64,000 nucleotides of DNA from Turritopsis dohrnii (lineage: Eukaryota > Cnidaria > Hydrozoa > Anthoathecata > Oceaniidae), in NCBI GenBank assembly GCA_027922465.2, contig BQMF02000002.1, positions 2,604,001 to 2,668,000 on the forward strand. Reading direction: 5' to 3'. Both the position numbers and the translations under genes were made by a program. The stretch's first letter is position 1. Every line of letters starts with the position of its first letter. Of the stretch, positions 21,240 through 33,031 are shown one piece after another. The notes under the pieces are model-generated. The model had not been told where the DNA came from and searched no databases. It was given only the letters and a program-made list of their open reading frames with translations.

Positions 21240-24200
21240 TTATGCTTCAACATCGCTCAAAGAAGTTAAGTAAATATTTATGCAAAAGATTTACGTTATA
21301 GGCCGTGGGCTATGAAACGATATGAGAGTGATGTTACCCAGTTTGTATGGCCGCAGTGTTTTTTTGAAAACGAAGATCCTGAAGTTAGTTTTTCACAAGC
21401 GTTCGGTCTCGTCTTTCTCCGCTATTTTTAAGGGTTTGTTTTGATTTTCTCGGTATTTAGTAATGTACAGAACTAACAGATCTACATTTTTGCGCATTAT
21501 TATTTCAGTTTGTAAAATGGCATCCTATTCATTATTGCTGATTGCGCAGTTCATAATACATCAAGAAAAAAGGACAATGCGGAAGTGACTGATAACAAAA
21601 GACTTTGTTTTATCCATTATAACAGAGTATGCTGTACTAACACAGGAAAAAAACCGAATAATAGAGTACAGACGTGAGTGGAATAAATTGTTGGAAGTAC
21701 AGAATGTGATATTACAAAGAACTCTTACTCAATATTTTCAAAGAGTGAGGAGAAAAAAATTGGTGGTGAAACGCTTCCAACTTTTTGTTACCACAGAAAA
21801 TGCTACCAGTTGCTTACGAACAACAACAAATTGAAGCGAGCACAAGAAAATTATAAAAAATTTTACGGTATGTTATGCGTGTTTCAAAAGTGTATAATCT
21901 CATTCGAATATATATTTAGAATGTTTATTAGAAATCTCATTTCGTTACTTAGAACTTTCGAAATGAGGAAGCATGCTATGCAACTACCAAGAAAAATTGT
22001 TTGACTTTCAAAATCATCTGAGTATTCCCAACGACCAAAACATGCTTTGCTCTCAATATGCTTAAAGATAATGTGCGATGATAAGAGTCGCACGAAAAGA
22101 TGAGTCAGCAGTTTTTGTGCGGGAATCCCCACTCAAGAAACAATGCTTTTAGTAAGATGGTAGCCATAACTGCGGTTCTATGTCCTGTACTCGGTGAGCT
22201 GTGAAGTCTTCCATAAGTATTCTAAATAGCCTTTGGCTATATGTATGATCTCTAGCCATTAATATTATTATACTTTCATGCTGATTTGTAATTATTTAAA
22301 ATGGCAAATAAACAATTACTACTACTTAGAGACGATTGAGATTAATGCAATTCAAAATGGTGATTTGCCTTTTCAGCAACGAAACAGTATATAACCTTAG
22401 TGAAATACCATCGCATTCAAAGAGAAAGACAAATAAGACATAGAAAAAAAGATAACATTATCGTTTTTTTGTTGTTTTTTTTCGTTTCTTTTTCCCAACT
22501 AAGGAATCTAGGTAATTTTTACCTGATTATAATATACAGACAAAAACCATGATCATGTTTATATATTATATGTTCAAAAAATTAAATCTATCTATGAAGA
22601 CTTATTGATAAATCTTGATAAACATAATGAATTTATCGAAATATCAAATCCATTAAAAAAACAGACTCTTTCGTTAAAAAATATATACGAAAGTCTACCA
22701 TAAATCATGAAAAATTATGTTTGATAAACAAAATACTGATGGCCCATTTGAAAATGGATTCTACATATGTTAACAATTTAGTTCACTTTGCTAAAACAAG
22801 TGCAGCAGGTTCGACTCCTGTGCCAGGCTTTATTTTGAGGTAAGTATATTACCGGTGATAAAGTGACAGATCGTCTGGTCGTCACACACTTGTTTTACTG
22901 AAGTGATTGAAAATTGTTCATATCATATTTATAACTGCTTCTAAATCAAACATAAAACAAAGAATAAAAACAAAAGCTTTATTTTAAAAATTTTTAAATA
23001 TCTCTCTGATTTGAAGGTAGCAATCAACTTGTCATTGTACAATGTTTCTGGAGTTGAAGTTGATAAATGATGAAGAAGAAAGAGAAAACGATGAGGATAA
23101 CATTTTCCAAGTATAGCAAGTAATTATATTTTTTTCTAACGTGTTCAACTAAACAAGGTAAACTTGATATGGTTTTGGTCAATACTATGGGAAAAATTAA
23201 CAGGCTGTCAAGTCATGCATGTCATAAAAAATGACAGAAATTTTGAACAAAAACACAAAAAATGAAAATTTTAAAGAATAAAATGGCAAAATGACACGTT
23301 TTGAATATTTTTCTTAACAACATAATATTGAAACGATTTTATGCGGAATAAACAAAAGCAATGAATGATAGCATGAAGATAAAATAGCATTAATGTATAA
23401 TTCCAAACATAATGAAACCAAGTAAATCAGAAAAATCTACTTGATAAAGTTATTATAATTCAGGTAGTAAGAAACGAAGAAAAAAAACATTCAGAAATCA
23501 AAATCAAAAATCAATTTTCGCGTCATTTCTACAAATTATCTGAATTCACGATTCAAGATTTTGTATTTAAAATTGTATTTTAGTTGTATTTGAAATTGTA
23601 TATTAGTGACAATGTTCCAAAGAAGGCAAAGATATTCGAGCAACTAAACTGTTTCTGTACAACTTGTCTACAGTATTTTCAGAATCTTTTAATGAACTGA
23701 AAATAAAAAATGTTTTCTGATAAAAAATGTTTTCTAATAAAAAAAAGTGGAAACTAATAATTTTGGTGAAAAAAAATGAAAATGATAGCTATATATATAG
23801 CTCTTCGAAAAAATTTAAAAAATGATACACTTGACAACCTGAATTTATCCTATAAATGAACTGTGTATAATCTATGCTTTCGTGTACCAAGCCTACGAAG
23901 AAACACATTCCACCTTCAGATCTTTGTCAATTGCAAAAAGAGCAAATAAATAATGCCAAAGCTGAGTGTGAGTATCAAATTCTATATATACATGAAGAAA
24001 TTTAAAACAAAATTTCTTGCAATGAAAATGCACACCTTTTTTTATAACAAACATACACATAAGAAACACGAGGCTCAAATTCTTAAAAACTTAAGAACCT
24101 TGTAAGAAACAAAACATGATTTGAGGTAGGAATTTTCTCCCTGTGAAGCCCTTATAATATGAGATAAAAGGGCAAAATCTACTACTTGTTCTGAACTCAT

Positions 24201-24580
24201 TGACCGCAACTAGGATCATGTTGAGATGCACAAGACAAAAGCCACTCAAAACAACTGGAGTTTGTGTCAAAATTACATCTTAAAACTTCGAACTTTTGAA
24301 GTAAATCCAACGCTTTTTTGCGATACCCGATTGCGAACTTTATTTGTTTACCACGCTTATTCGCCATTTTGATTTGAACTGAAACTCTGTCGCTCGTTCC
24401 AGACCTATTTTCTATTGTTCTAATGAGAGATTCCCACTGCTGACATCAGGACAGTGCATCCTGCAGCTCTACTTATAACAGTTCATTATCTTTAATTTGT
24501 GAAAAAGAAACTGAAAAAGTAAGAAAATTTATTGAATGATCAAACGATTAAATGATCGTATTTGAAAAAAACTAGAATCT
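21240..24580. other. Long interval without a recognised gene
   Basis: Several short frames (for example 21810-22004 plus, 23893-24078 minus) show no family features. A LINE-type 3' tail may lie near 22230-22320 (a run ending in AAATGGCAAATAAACAA). A tRNA-like T-arm is listed separately. Confidence 0.45.
22790..22832 (+). other. tRNA-like 3' half (T-arm), fragment
   Basis: GCAGG-TTCGACT-CCTGT forms a five-pair T-stem with a canonical seven-base T-loop, followed by GCCAGGC where an acceptor strand would be. I could not fold a matching D-arm or 5' acceptor upstream. This is therefore a fragment, a tRNA-derived repeat or chance. Confidence 0.3.
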
Positions 24581-24584
24581 AGCA

Positions 24585-24965
24585 TTCGCGAAAGTTTATT
24601 CTCGCGAAAAAAAAAAATAATAAATAAAAAAATAAAAAAATTAAATGAAAGTTTACAAATAGAAAATTAAATAAAACGGTTACAACGGTTAAAAGCACTT
24701 ATGTAGTTGGAATAATTGTTGATATTCTTGTTTCTTTTCAGTTGAAAAGAGAAAATACATTTTGTTCTAGCACATTTACCCGTCTTTAGCAATTCAATAA
24801 CCTTTGCTATCAGCCAAAAAGTTTCAAATTTACTATTTGTCTTCGATTTTCGAAAGTTCGTTCCCGCGAAATTCACTAATTTTCGGTCATTCGCGAAAGT
24901 TTATTTTCGTGAAATCTGCAATTTTTGGCCATTTGCGAAAGTTTATTCTCCGAAAGTTTTTCCTC
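24585..24965. mobile_element. TCGCGAAA-motif miniature element (degraded)
   Basis: ATTCGCGAAAGTTTATTCTCGCGAAA at the left (24584-24610) recurs in changed form at about 24862-24870, 24888-24915 and 24935-24960. It resembles a miniature element with reiterated subterminal motif. Clear terminal duplications are not seen. Confidence 0.4.
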
Positions 24966-24974
24966 TTAAAGTAA

Positions 24975-25750
24975 TTAATTAGTTTCGATAGCTCGAACCT
25001 CGATATCTCGAACTTTTCGGTATCTCGAACAATATTTCCGATCCCCTGGCTGATTTTCTCTCGTTATCTCGAACTTTCCCCAAAACTTTCAGAAATCCGG
25101 GTGTGATTTTCGCATTTTTTAATGTTTTGATAAATTTCCATTTTTCTAAATTCGAGTTTTCGAAAAGTATACGAATCTAGTTTTTTTGAAAGACTAATTG
25201 ATTATTGCAGGATTTCTTTGGAATCGTCTTGATTTTCTCCAGTTAAAGGATGCTCGACGCTCTTGATCTTTGCGATTAATATAGACTCGTTTTTCAATTT
25301 TAAGCATTTTTTAAATTGGGATATGTAAAATTATATTCTGTCGAAGCTTTATTAGGACATTATGTTTTTGCTAGAAGCTCTCTATGGTTTTAAATTTCCA
25401 TTACAGTTTTCAACTGCAAAAGTCATTGTAGAATTTACCCATTTTCGAGAAATTCCTCAAAAACGTATTTGTTTCAATAAAAATAGCCAGTCACCGAAAT
25501 TATAGTTATCAAATTATTATTAACCCTCATTTAAATGAAGTTGGACAGGAAATTGAGCTCCCTGGGATAATAAATTCCACTTTTTCTAAAAATCAGAGAC
25601 TGTAACTTAGGAATCATATGTGCTTATTGGCTCACAATATTATTAATTAGAGTAGATATTTTGATAAAAAGAACTTTAATTTGACACATTACCAAAGTTT
25701 TTCATTGAGAGCATTCAATTCAATGTAGGAAATACTCCATCGATTAAAAG
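24975..25750 (-). mobile_element. Tigger/pogo-type element relic 2
   Basis: It begins with Tigger-terminus text (CTCGAACCTCGATATCTCGAA, 24993-25012). From 25208 to 25750 it repeats 16003-16540 with scattered substitutions and a few short indels. The shared segment includes the end of the acidic minus-strand frame seen in relic 1. Confidence 0.6.
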
Positions 25751-26400
25751 CCGTCTTCAAAATAATAAATAAAGCCATCAGAAAGAAATCCAGTTAAATA
25801 TATGGAATTTACAGGTACATTGGCTTTTCACAAAAGCAATGTTACATTGAAAAACACCAAATGCACATATGGCTCTACCATTATGATTTACCAACCCCTA
25901 TCTTGGATCCAGTCTTCTTATCATAAAATCACAAAAAGTTGTCTATAAAGATTCATAATTCAAAGTGCACGTGTTATGCGCAGTATTTTTATGTGTTTTA
26001 CAAAAACTACATCATTTTAGTTATAATTTCCCACAAGAGGGACTATCAATTTTTGATTAAAAAGTTGGCAATTTAGGAGTGGAAGTGGTTGCTAAAATTG
26101 GGGGTGTCACTACATAGGACACACATGAGTGTATTACTTAATATTTTATTTACACATAGTGGTACCACTGTAATTAAGAAAACTTCAACTTGTTTTAAAT
26201 ATTTTACTGTCACTTTATTCTGGTAATGTAACTTTAACAAGCCTATTTATGGAATATTTTATCCCAAAGTTCTCCTCATTCTGCAATAAGAGATAAAAAA
26301 GACAGAGATAAGGAATTATCGAAAGTCGAAAATTTCATTTTACAATCATTGTACCGGAAAATGTAACATTTCAGACTGGGATTAAATCCACAAATCATTT
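25751..26400. other. Unassigned sequence
   Basis: No gene or bounded repeat recognised. It precedes the membrane-protein fragments starting near 26402. Confidence 0.45.
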
Positions 26401-26401
26401 A

Positions 26402-26876
26402 TTGTCGATAAAAACGTTTTCTGTTAATCGATCGAAAAGTGGAAGAGTATTTGATATTAATGGAGGGGCTGTTGCGGAAGTAAACCTAAACTTTTATGAA
26501 GGTGCTCGACTTATATATACCGACTTGTTAATCGAAAATTCAACATTTAAAGTATTGCAATCGGCTGTTTATTACAGAATTGACAATAACTACAGTATAA
26601 CAATAAACATTAAAAATTTCCATATTGTTTCCTTTGCAAACGTGGAGCTGTTCAGTAATCGAAATAGAAGCAAACGCGCATTCAAATTCGTCCTTCTTAT
26701 GCTCTGGAAACAGCTAGCAAGACTACAAGCTGGAAGAGAACTTGTACTTCTATTTTGACTTATTTTTGCAAGGGATGCCGTAAAGGAACATACAACATTC
26801 CTAAAGAAGCCGTATATATTTTCTTGAATACGTTGTCCGACATTAAAACCTACACTGAAGTCTTATCCGACATTGG
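26402..26876 (+). pseudogene. Beta-helix ectodomain fragment
   Basis: The frame from 26402 includes INGGAVAEVNLNF and DLLIENSTFK, which have the GGA(V/I) and (I)-x-N-S-T-F rhythm of right-handed parallel beta-helix repeats. At about 26680 the open frame shifts to one that reads ALETASKTTSWKRTCT and then CKGCRKGTYNIPKEAVY, ending near 26886. I infer the N-terminal side of the membrane-protein pieces that follow. Family recognition rests on pattern, not on a database match. Confidence 0.35.
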
Positions 26877-27430
26877 AATATCTCTGTAACTCTCATGTAA
26901 CCACCACCGTGAAGAATACTTATGCAGTAAATGTCAAGATGGCTATGTATTATTATTTTTCAAATAAGTGTCTGCTAGCATGCACTTGTAGTCACCCCAT
27001 TTATTTTTGGCTCTTATTTTTCCTTTCGTTAGTTTTATATATCCTCAGAGTTGTGTATTTGGACAAAATAAAAGACATTCCAAGTTTATTAAAGACTATT
27101 GTCCGAATGGTGACTTGTCATAGGACTTTTAAAAATGATAATCAGATCGAAGAAGATGAAATAAATACGAACACTATCAACCTCAGGCAATACAATGATC
27201 TTCCAAAAAACGTCAAAGATAATAATGCTAACCTGCAAATCGAAATTTCTCTGCCTAATGAAATCACATTGAACGAAAAAGATGAAGACAGATGTCGTTG
27301 GTCTGGGATCTTTACAGTGCTGGTCAGCTTCCACCAGCTAAAACAGTTACTGACGATTGAACCAGGATATAAGCATTTATCTTCAAATATAAATTCATTT
27401 TTTATTGACTTATTATATATTTCCCCATAG
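26873..27430 (+). pseudogene. Cysteine-rich/multipass membrane protein fragment
   Basis: One frame near 26886-26945 reads HHREEYLCSKCQDGY. The overlapping open frame (26873-27430) continues FSNKCLLACTCSHPIYFWLL, then a strong hydrophobic segment (about 27000-27060) and an acidic loop. It then reads SGIFTVLVSFHQLKQLLTI, which looks like a second membrane segment. The order, a Cys-rich CSKCQDGY module then WLLF transmembrane then FxxQLKxLLTI, is one I associate with large invertebrate beta-helix receptors of unknown function. The change of frame within the Cys module argues for decay or an unrecognised intron. Confidence 0.45.
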
Positions 27431-27586
27431 GGCGAAATATATGTTAAAACCGGCAGTTTCCTTCATCATCTTCTTCTCCGTTCACTTTTATAGCCGCGGT
27501 TCAGTATAACTTTGGCCTAGCTAAGGTATATAAGAATAGAGGCTAGTCTTCAGCGAAGTAGTACGCCATGTTGTTTTTTCAGCGAA

Positions 27587-27865
27587 GTGGATATTCGTCC
27601 GCACTAATTTTACGGCATACAATGTGTTAGACGTTCTTCGTAACTTTTAACAGATTCTTCTAATTCCGCAATTGTAAAAAACTGAACCCCTGTCGCAATC
27701 TCTTTCACCATAGTGCAATCTTATTCACAAGCTATATACCACTTTAAGCACTTTAAATATATTTAAATTATCTTCTAACGGATTTTATGGCACTCACTAA
27801 AGGTGCGGACGAATAACTTCAAAATTATTTGTCCACACTTTATAAAAGTGCGGACGAATATCCAC
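27587..27865. mobile_element. 279-bp miniature element with GTGCGGACGAATA ends
   Basis: The termini GTGGATATTCGTCCGCACT and its inverse (ending at 27865) enclose a further copy of GGTGCGGACGAATA near 27800 and an ATTTGTCCACACTTT near 27828. It lies between the two parts of the decayed membrane-protein locus. Confidence 0.7.
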
Positions 27866-29739
27866 GGCGTTTTTTCAGACAGTGTAGTGCAGATGAAGTG
27901 CCAGTAGAAGATGTTTGTTTTCTGCTAGCTTTTACGATCATTCAAGAGATAAAGCATTAAATGATGGAAATAAATGTTTTTAGTTCAGTGTTGTCCTAAA
28001 TTGTTATGTATATATTTTGAATGAACGTGTGAAAATTAGAAAAAAAGTTATATCAAATGTTGCCGATGTTTTTGTTGATGGTAAACAACTGTGTTACGAT
28101 GATTGGTAATTAATTTCTGGGAACAATAAAGGATTGAAGCTGTGACTTTAGAGCAAAGGCGAAAGTTCATCATTATTAAAAGCCAGGCTGAAGACTCATT
28201 TTTATTTCATGTACATCATGATTTGATAATGTATATAGAGCCCCCAATAATTGAATATTATACATATACACAGCCATTATAATGGAAACCCTTATGGGAG
28301 AACAGTCAGTTATGTTAATTCAAAGAGTATATGTAACAAAAGCTGCAAGTAAAAACATGATGTCAGGAAACCAATTACATAATAACGGTGTTTTAATTCT
28401 TAGCAGAGGATAGAGATGAGATTCATAATAAACGTGAAGGAATCTGGTCAAGTGTGCTTCCTGGATAGTAGGTTAATCTAATAACAGAAACATAATTTTA
28501 CTATGGATGAATTCTATGATCACATATCTTGTTTTGATACACTGTATATAATAATATATTATGTTTTATTTTGTAAAAATTAGGCTGATGGAAATTTTAA
28601 ATTACTTTTGCATCACGTATCTCTTGAAAATGTCATGCTCTATTTTTTCATTATTCATTAATTTTGTTCTGGGCCATACATAGCCGGAGAACACATCAAA
28701 TACACCAGTTTTGCATTATTGTAATCACCGAGATCCTGCCGGTCAGAGATTCGGTACTAATATAAAATTTTCATCGGCCTATACTGTCAATTTTCCTAAT
28801 TATGAACAACCTCTTCTTATTTACCTTCTTTCATGAACGTATATAAATCAGAGCACATTCCGACATAACAGTCTGTAAATTAAAAGCACTACACATCCTG
28901 TGTTGTCAATCAAGCCAGAAAACAAACATCTGCCTTCAGCTAATACGTATGGTGATTCGGTGATTGATGTATATTTTCACTACACTAGCAAAATCTGTTT
29001 GTTTTTTTTTTAATTTGGGATTTAGGAGGGTCATTCATCACATTGACAGTATGTTTAGGAGTTCTTATTCTGCAGAAATAATTTGTGAGAACATATTTTT
29101 TTGTATCAGAGATGTTTATTCGGAATACTTGAATTTAATTTTATAAGTTGACATTCTAAGCCCTTCTGTTTTTTGAAAATAACTCTCTTTTTCCTAATTT
29201 GGAATGTGACACATTAGAATTGGCTTTAATCAATTTTCTTTTGTTCTTTTGTAAACTTGTATACAACTTTGATTGTATAATGTTGTAAGAAGTAACTCAA
29301 GCTACAAAAAGGAACTGTTCCGTTGAATTACATTGTTTTCCATGCTTTTATGGTGCAAGAGATAGGAAACTTGTTAAGCTTCTGCAAGAATAAAGATTAT
29401 ATGTTTATTATGATGGCATTGCCGTACATTTTGATGCAGTTGTTAATATTCTGTAAAAAAACTATTCAATTGACGCGAAATATTAGTCGCATATAGGTCA
29501 TATATTTTTAGCAATACCCATAGTAATTTTTCAGTCACTTTTTAACTCCTCAGCAAGAATTGTAAGTGAAACCTTATTATTTGACCATCTTCAGTGAGTT
29601 TATAATAATTTCAAAATAAGTTCTTCTTCTGGTTTTCAAATCCAATTCCACCCTGATTAGTAAGGACAACGTTTTTATCTAAGTATCAGGCTGACTTGTA
29701 AATAATGTTTATTTTGCTGGTAATTGTATCGTTGTATCA
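27866..29739. other. Interval between membrane-protein fragments
   Basis: No coding segment I can support. It may be an intron of the decayed membrane-protein gene. Confidence 0.4.
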
Positions 29740-30330
29740 TTGTATAGCGAAATGATACATTTTTCCCTTATAGTTATCAATGTAAACACAGTAATTTTTA
29801 AAACGGCAGTTTTGAGGAAATATATAGTCGCATTTTTGCGAATCTTGTTGAACTTGGAAATGGTTAAACCATCTTTTCAGCTGTTCCCATCATTACAATT
29901 CAACGATTTTCAAAAACATCTTCTAAAAGATTTCGTGTTAACCTTTGGAATGCTTGTACCTGTCGTTACAGTAAGTGTATCGTTACATATCGTTCGTCTA
30001 TGGTAAGACTTCGCGTCAACGAAGAGAAAGTAATAATGGCAATAATGATGATGAAAACGTACAAGAGAACACAGCAAACAATTTTCAACCGAATGACGTC
30101 TATGCATGTGACAGCAAGCCCGATGAGATATCCTTCGTAAGACGATGCTACACATGCTTCTTGCGGTTGATCATCATGAAATACAAGAATTTAGCAGCAT
30201 ATTAAGGAGATATTAAACGTTGGAATATTGGCCAGTATTTAACAGCTGCATTTCCTTGTTTGTGCATTGTACCATTTCCAGTTTCGCTTTTCTTATCGTT
30301 GAAACTTCTAGAAGCAAACCTCATTACTGC
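29740..30330 (+). pseudogene. C-terminal membrane segments of the same protein (broken)
   Basis: The first frame (29740-30003) includes LRILLNLEMVKPSFQLFPSL and then DFVLTFGMLVPVVTVSVSL, a likely membrane span after a conserved LNL-x-x-x element. A shift near 30000 leads to the frame RCYTCFLRLIIMKYKNLAAY, a TAA stop at 30202-30204, and then in the same frame WNIGQYLTAAFPCLCIVPFP and VSLFLSLKLLEANLIT, a final membrane span. The order of spans continues from the fragments at 26873-27430. The stop and the frame changes indicate a pseudogene. Homology ends where Helitron-like sequence begins at about 30331. Confidence 0.42.
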
Positions 30331-30354
30331 CGACAGAGAATCGGCTATTAATAT
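30331..30354 (-). mobile_element. Helitron 5'-end fragment
   Basis: GACAGAGAATCGGCTATTAAT is the same as the 5' terminal region (read on minus) of each unit of the Helitron array at 48451-53366, but it is broken off before the terminal TC. Confidence 0.6.
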
Positions 30355-30490
30355 TGTTTGTTTGTTTGTTTGTTTGAAATTTATTTTAAGTCGGATGACA
30401 AATATACATATTTACAAATAGTTTTAAATATAAACATCATAAAAGATATAATATAAAAAACTAATCCAGTCCGACTACCAAAAAATAATT
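30355..30490 (-). mobile_element. Possible LINE/SINE 3' tail
   Basis: On the minus strand the sequence TTTGTCATCCGACTTAAAAT leads into an (AAAC)n tail (plus-strand TTTG repeats at 30355-30376), like the 3' end of a short retroelement. Confidence 0.3.
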
Positions 30491-30647
30491 TAAAAAAATT
30501 ATGAATGAAAATGAAAATAAAGCAGCCTTAAAAGGCCGCAAGTCAGCGGCAAATATGCAAAGTATACAAATAGAACTAAACAATTTAATCAATCATTTAG
30601 TAGACACAATGGCTAAAGTCAGGAGGTTCTGCTACAATGTTATGGAA

Positions 30648-31189
30648 TACCTTATCGGCCCTTTTTACGTCGGCCCTAATGTGGCGTTAATTTTGGTGCG
30701 CGGCGTTAAAGGGGCCGGCGTAAAAAGGGCCGGCGTAAAAAGGGCCAAAAAAATGGAAATTTTTCAAAAAATCGGCATTGTTTTTTAAAGTTGAAATTTA
30801 GATTTGAAAAAATGAAACAAACTTTAGATGTGAAAGAACTCTTTGGAGACAATGAAGAGTCAGATGAAGGAGAAGTTGAAGCAGAAATAGAGGTAGAATC
30901 AGATGACGATGAGGGAATTAGAGAAAATAATGAAAGCATTAATGAAAAAGAGGACGAAATAACTGTAATAGATTAAGTCTTACGATGTATTAGATGACAT
31001 TATATTAGAAGACATTTGTAGTATAAGTTAAAATTTGAACAGAAAAAGTGAAAAATAGTGCTAAAAAATTTTTTTTTCTTTTTTACTACTAAGTGGCGTT
31101 AAGGCAAAATCTTGGGGTGGCGGGATAAGGGCCGGCGTAAAAAGGGCCGGCGTTAAATTAGGGCCGGCGTAAAAAGGGCCGATAAGGTA
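30648..31189 (+). mobile_element. CTTATCGG-family element C with acidic frame
   Basis: The termini TACCTTATCGGCCCTTTTTAC and the inverse ending GGGCCGATAAGGTA enclose repeated GGCCGGCGTAAAAAGG blocks on both sides. On the plus strand 30791-30976 is open for 61 codons. It is strongly acidic (DNEESDEGEVEAEIEVES, then a DDDEG run) and ends in a stop. This is the third family member to carry an acidic tail in its centre. Confidence 0.72.
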
Positions 31190-32455
31190 GTAATTACTTG
31201 TGTGAATCCGGTATTATTCAAATAAACTTTATGGCATTTTTCTTCAAGGAAAAGATCTTGATTCGTAAAAGGTGGGCTCTCACCAGCAGCAAAATTAATG
31301 TTGTGGTAATGGTTTTTGACGATTTATGTTTTATGAGAGTAATCGTATAAGTCAGATTTAATAGTTTGATGCTACAAAAGAGTTTTATGAGAGCTTTGAC
31401 TGGAGCGAAAATAGGTTAACTTGAAATCAAGATAAGGAATTGCTATAAAGGTTGTGAGTAAGATGAATAAACCGTTTTCTATGAGAAAGTCTCAATGAGG
31501 TAGCCAATCATTTTTGTAATTCTGTTTGTTTGCTGTTATATATAAATGCTGTTATATATATATATATATATAATGTACATACTTATAAATACTTATAAAA
31601 TTGAACTTTCTATATACAGGGTCATAAGGTAAGTTGATCATAAAGTAAGTTTAAAGCAAAAGGTTTTACTCACTTAAATAGATATAATATATATACCGTA
31701 TATAATCAACAATTTCCTAAATCATAAAGCTTTTTTATTATATAAATTTATCACTTAGCTAACTGTTTAAAAAAATTGGAAATACATAACTTCAGAAAAT
31801 TCTCTGGAAAGACTTAATTAAGTATGTTTAGCTACTTCAAAATATAAATGGACAGAATAAAAGAATCTGGAATATGTAAACAAAAAAGTAAACAATCATT
31901 ATCAGGTTTCCTGGAAGAGAAACTGTTGTGCATTAACACCAGGGTAGAAATCCCTCAACTACCTATAATATTTCATCTTAGACAACCCAAAACAGTATCA
32001 AACTTGATTCAAATTCAAAGTTATACCCTCCTTCTTCTTTAAACAACTCACGTTATAAATACACGTGAAACACTGAAACTTCCCTGCCATTTTTATTATT
32101 TGTGCGCTACTCTTACACAGAGAAAAAATTACGTAGTTCCAAGTCTAGTCTTAAACAATGGAAAATCTTTTGTGTCTTACTACAGCTATGTGAAAAAATT
32201 CTTTATCGGGTATATGGTAATTCAGTTGGGATTTTCTTTGTATTCCCTTCTCTCAAACTCAGAAGCATTTTTTTTGATAATTTGAAATAGCAATCAACCA
32301 CAAGGCTCTTAAACATCAGTGAACCTGGTTGGAAGGAAATTGAAGGAGGTAATGTCATAGAGATTTCTATCTTATAATCCAATAATTTTAGCTATATAAC
32401 CTAACATAAGACAGTATTGTAGACTCAAAAAAATTTTGTTGCTCCACCGTCTTAT
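31190..32455. other. Interval without recognised gene
   Basis: It contains a (TA)n run at about 31552-31572. Two overlapping short plus frames near 32100-32290 have no family features. Confidence 0.5.
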
Positions 32456-33031
32456 TGTACTGCTAGTAAATGTCGCAAACACCAGTAAAGGTCGCAAAAT
32501 TGCCAGTAAGTGTATCGCAATTCATCTTTTTAACAATAAATGTCGTAATGGTTTTCAAAATCAATAGCAAATGTCGCAAAGCAAACTTACACAAAGTGAT
32601 TTTTGATCATATAATGTGGAGGGTATGAAAAGGAAGGACTTGTTGCTTAAATCAACGATCAGGACTCACTTTGGGAAATCTTGATTAGAGTAACTAATAG
32701 TATTAGCGAAAAAAAGTAAAAGCAACTTGCTATGTGAAACATAATGTTGAAAATTATAGCTGTATAATTTTTATATTTTGCAATCTCTGTGACATGTCGT
32801 GTAGGTCCATCAGCGCACTGTGCGATGAGTAGTACGACATCTTGATCAGAATTCGAGTTCAAAACAAGGATGGAGAAGATATTGGAAAAAAAGTTGCGAC
32901 ATTTACTGTTGCGACACTTACTGGCGATTTTGCGACACTTACTGTTGAATTTCGACACTTACTGTCAATTTTGCGACATTAACTCGCCCTAACGACATTT
33001 GCTGGCGATTGCGACATTTACTGGCAGTACA
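32456..33031. mobile_element. GCGACATTTACTGG-array miniature element
   Basis: A 576-bp element with termini TGTACTGCTAGTAAATGTCGC and the inverse of TGTACTGCCAGTAAATGTCGC. The block GCCAGTAAATGTCGCAA or its inverse recurs about four times inside the left end and at least six times inside the right. The 99-codon minus frame at 32659-32958 starts within these repeats and is an artefact of them. Confidence 0.75.

Noticed and set aside
32659..32958. 99-codon minus frame with SKCRN repeats
   Set aside because: The repeat SKCRN comes from the GCGACATTTACTGG subterminal motif. It has no independent coding evidence.
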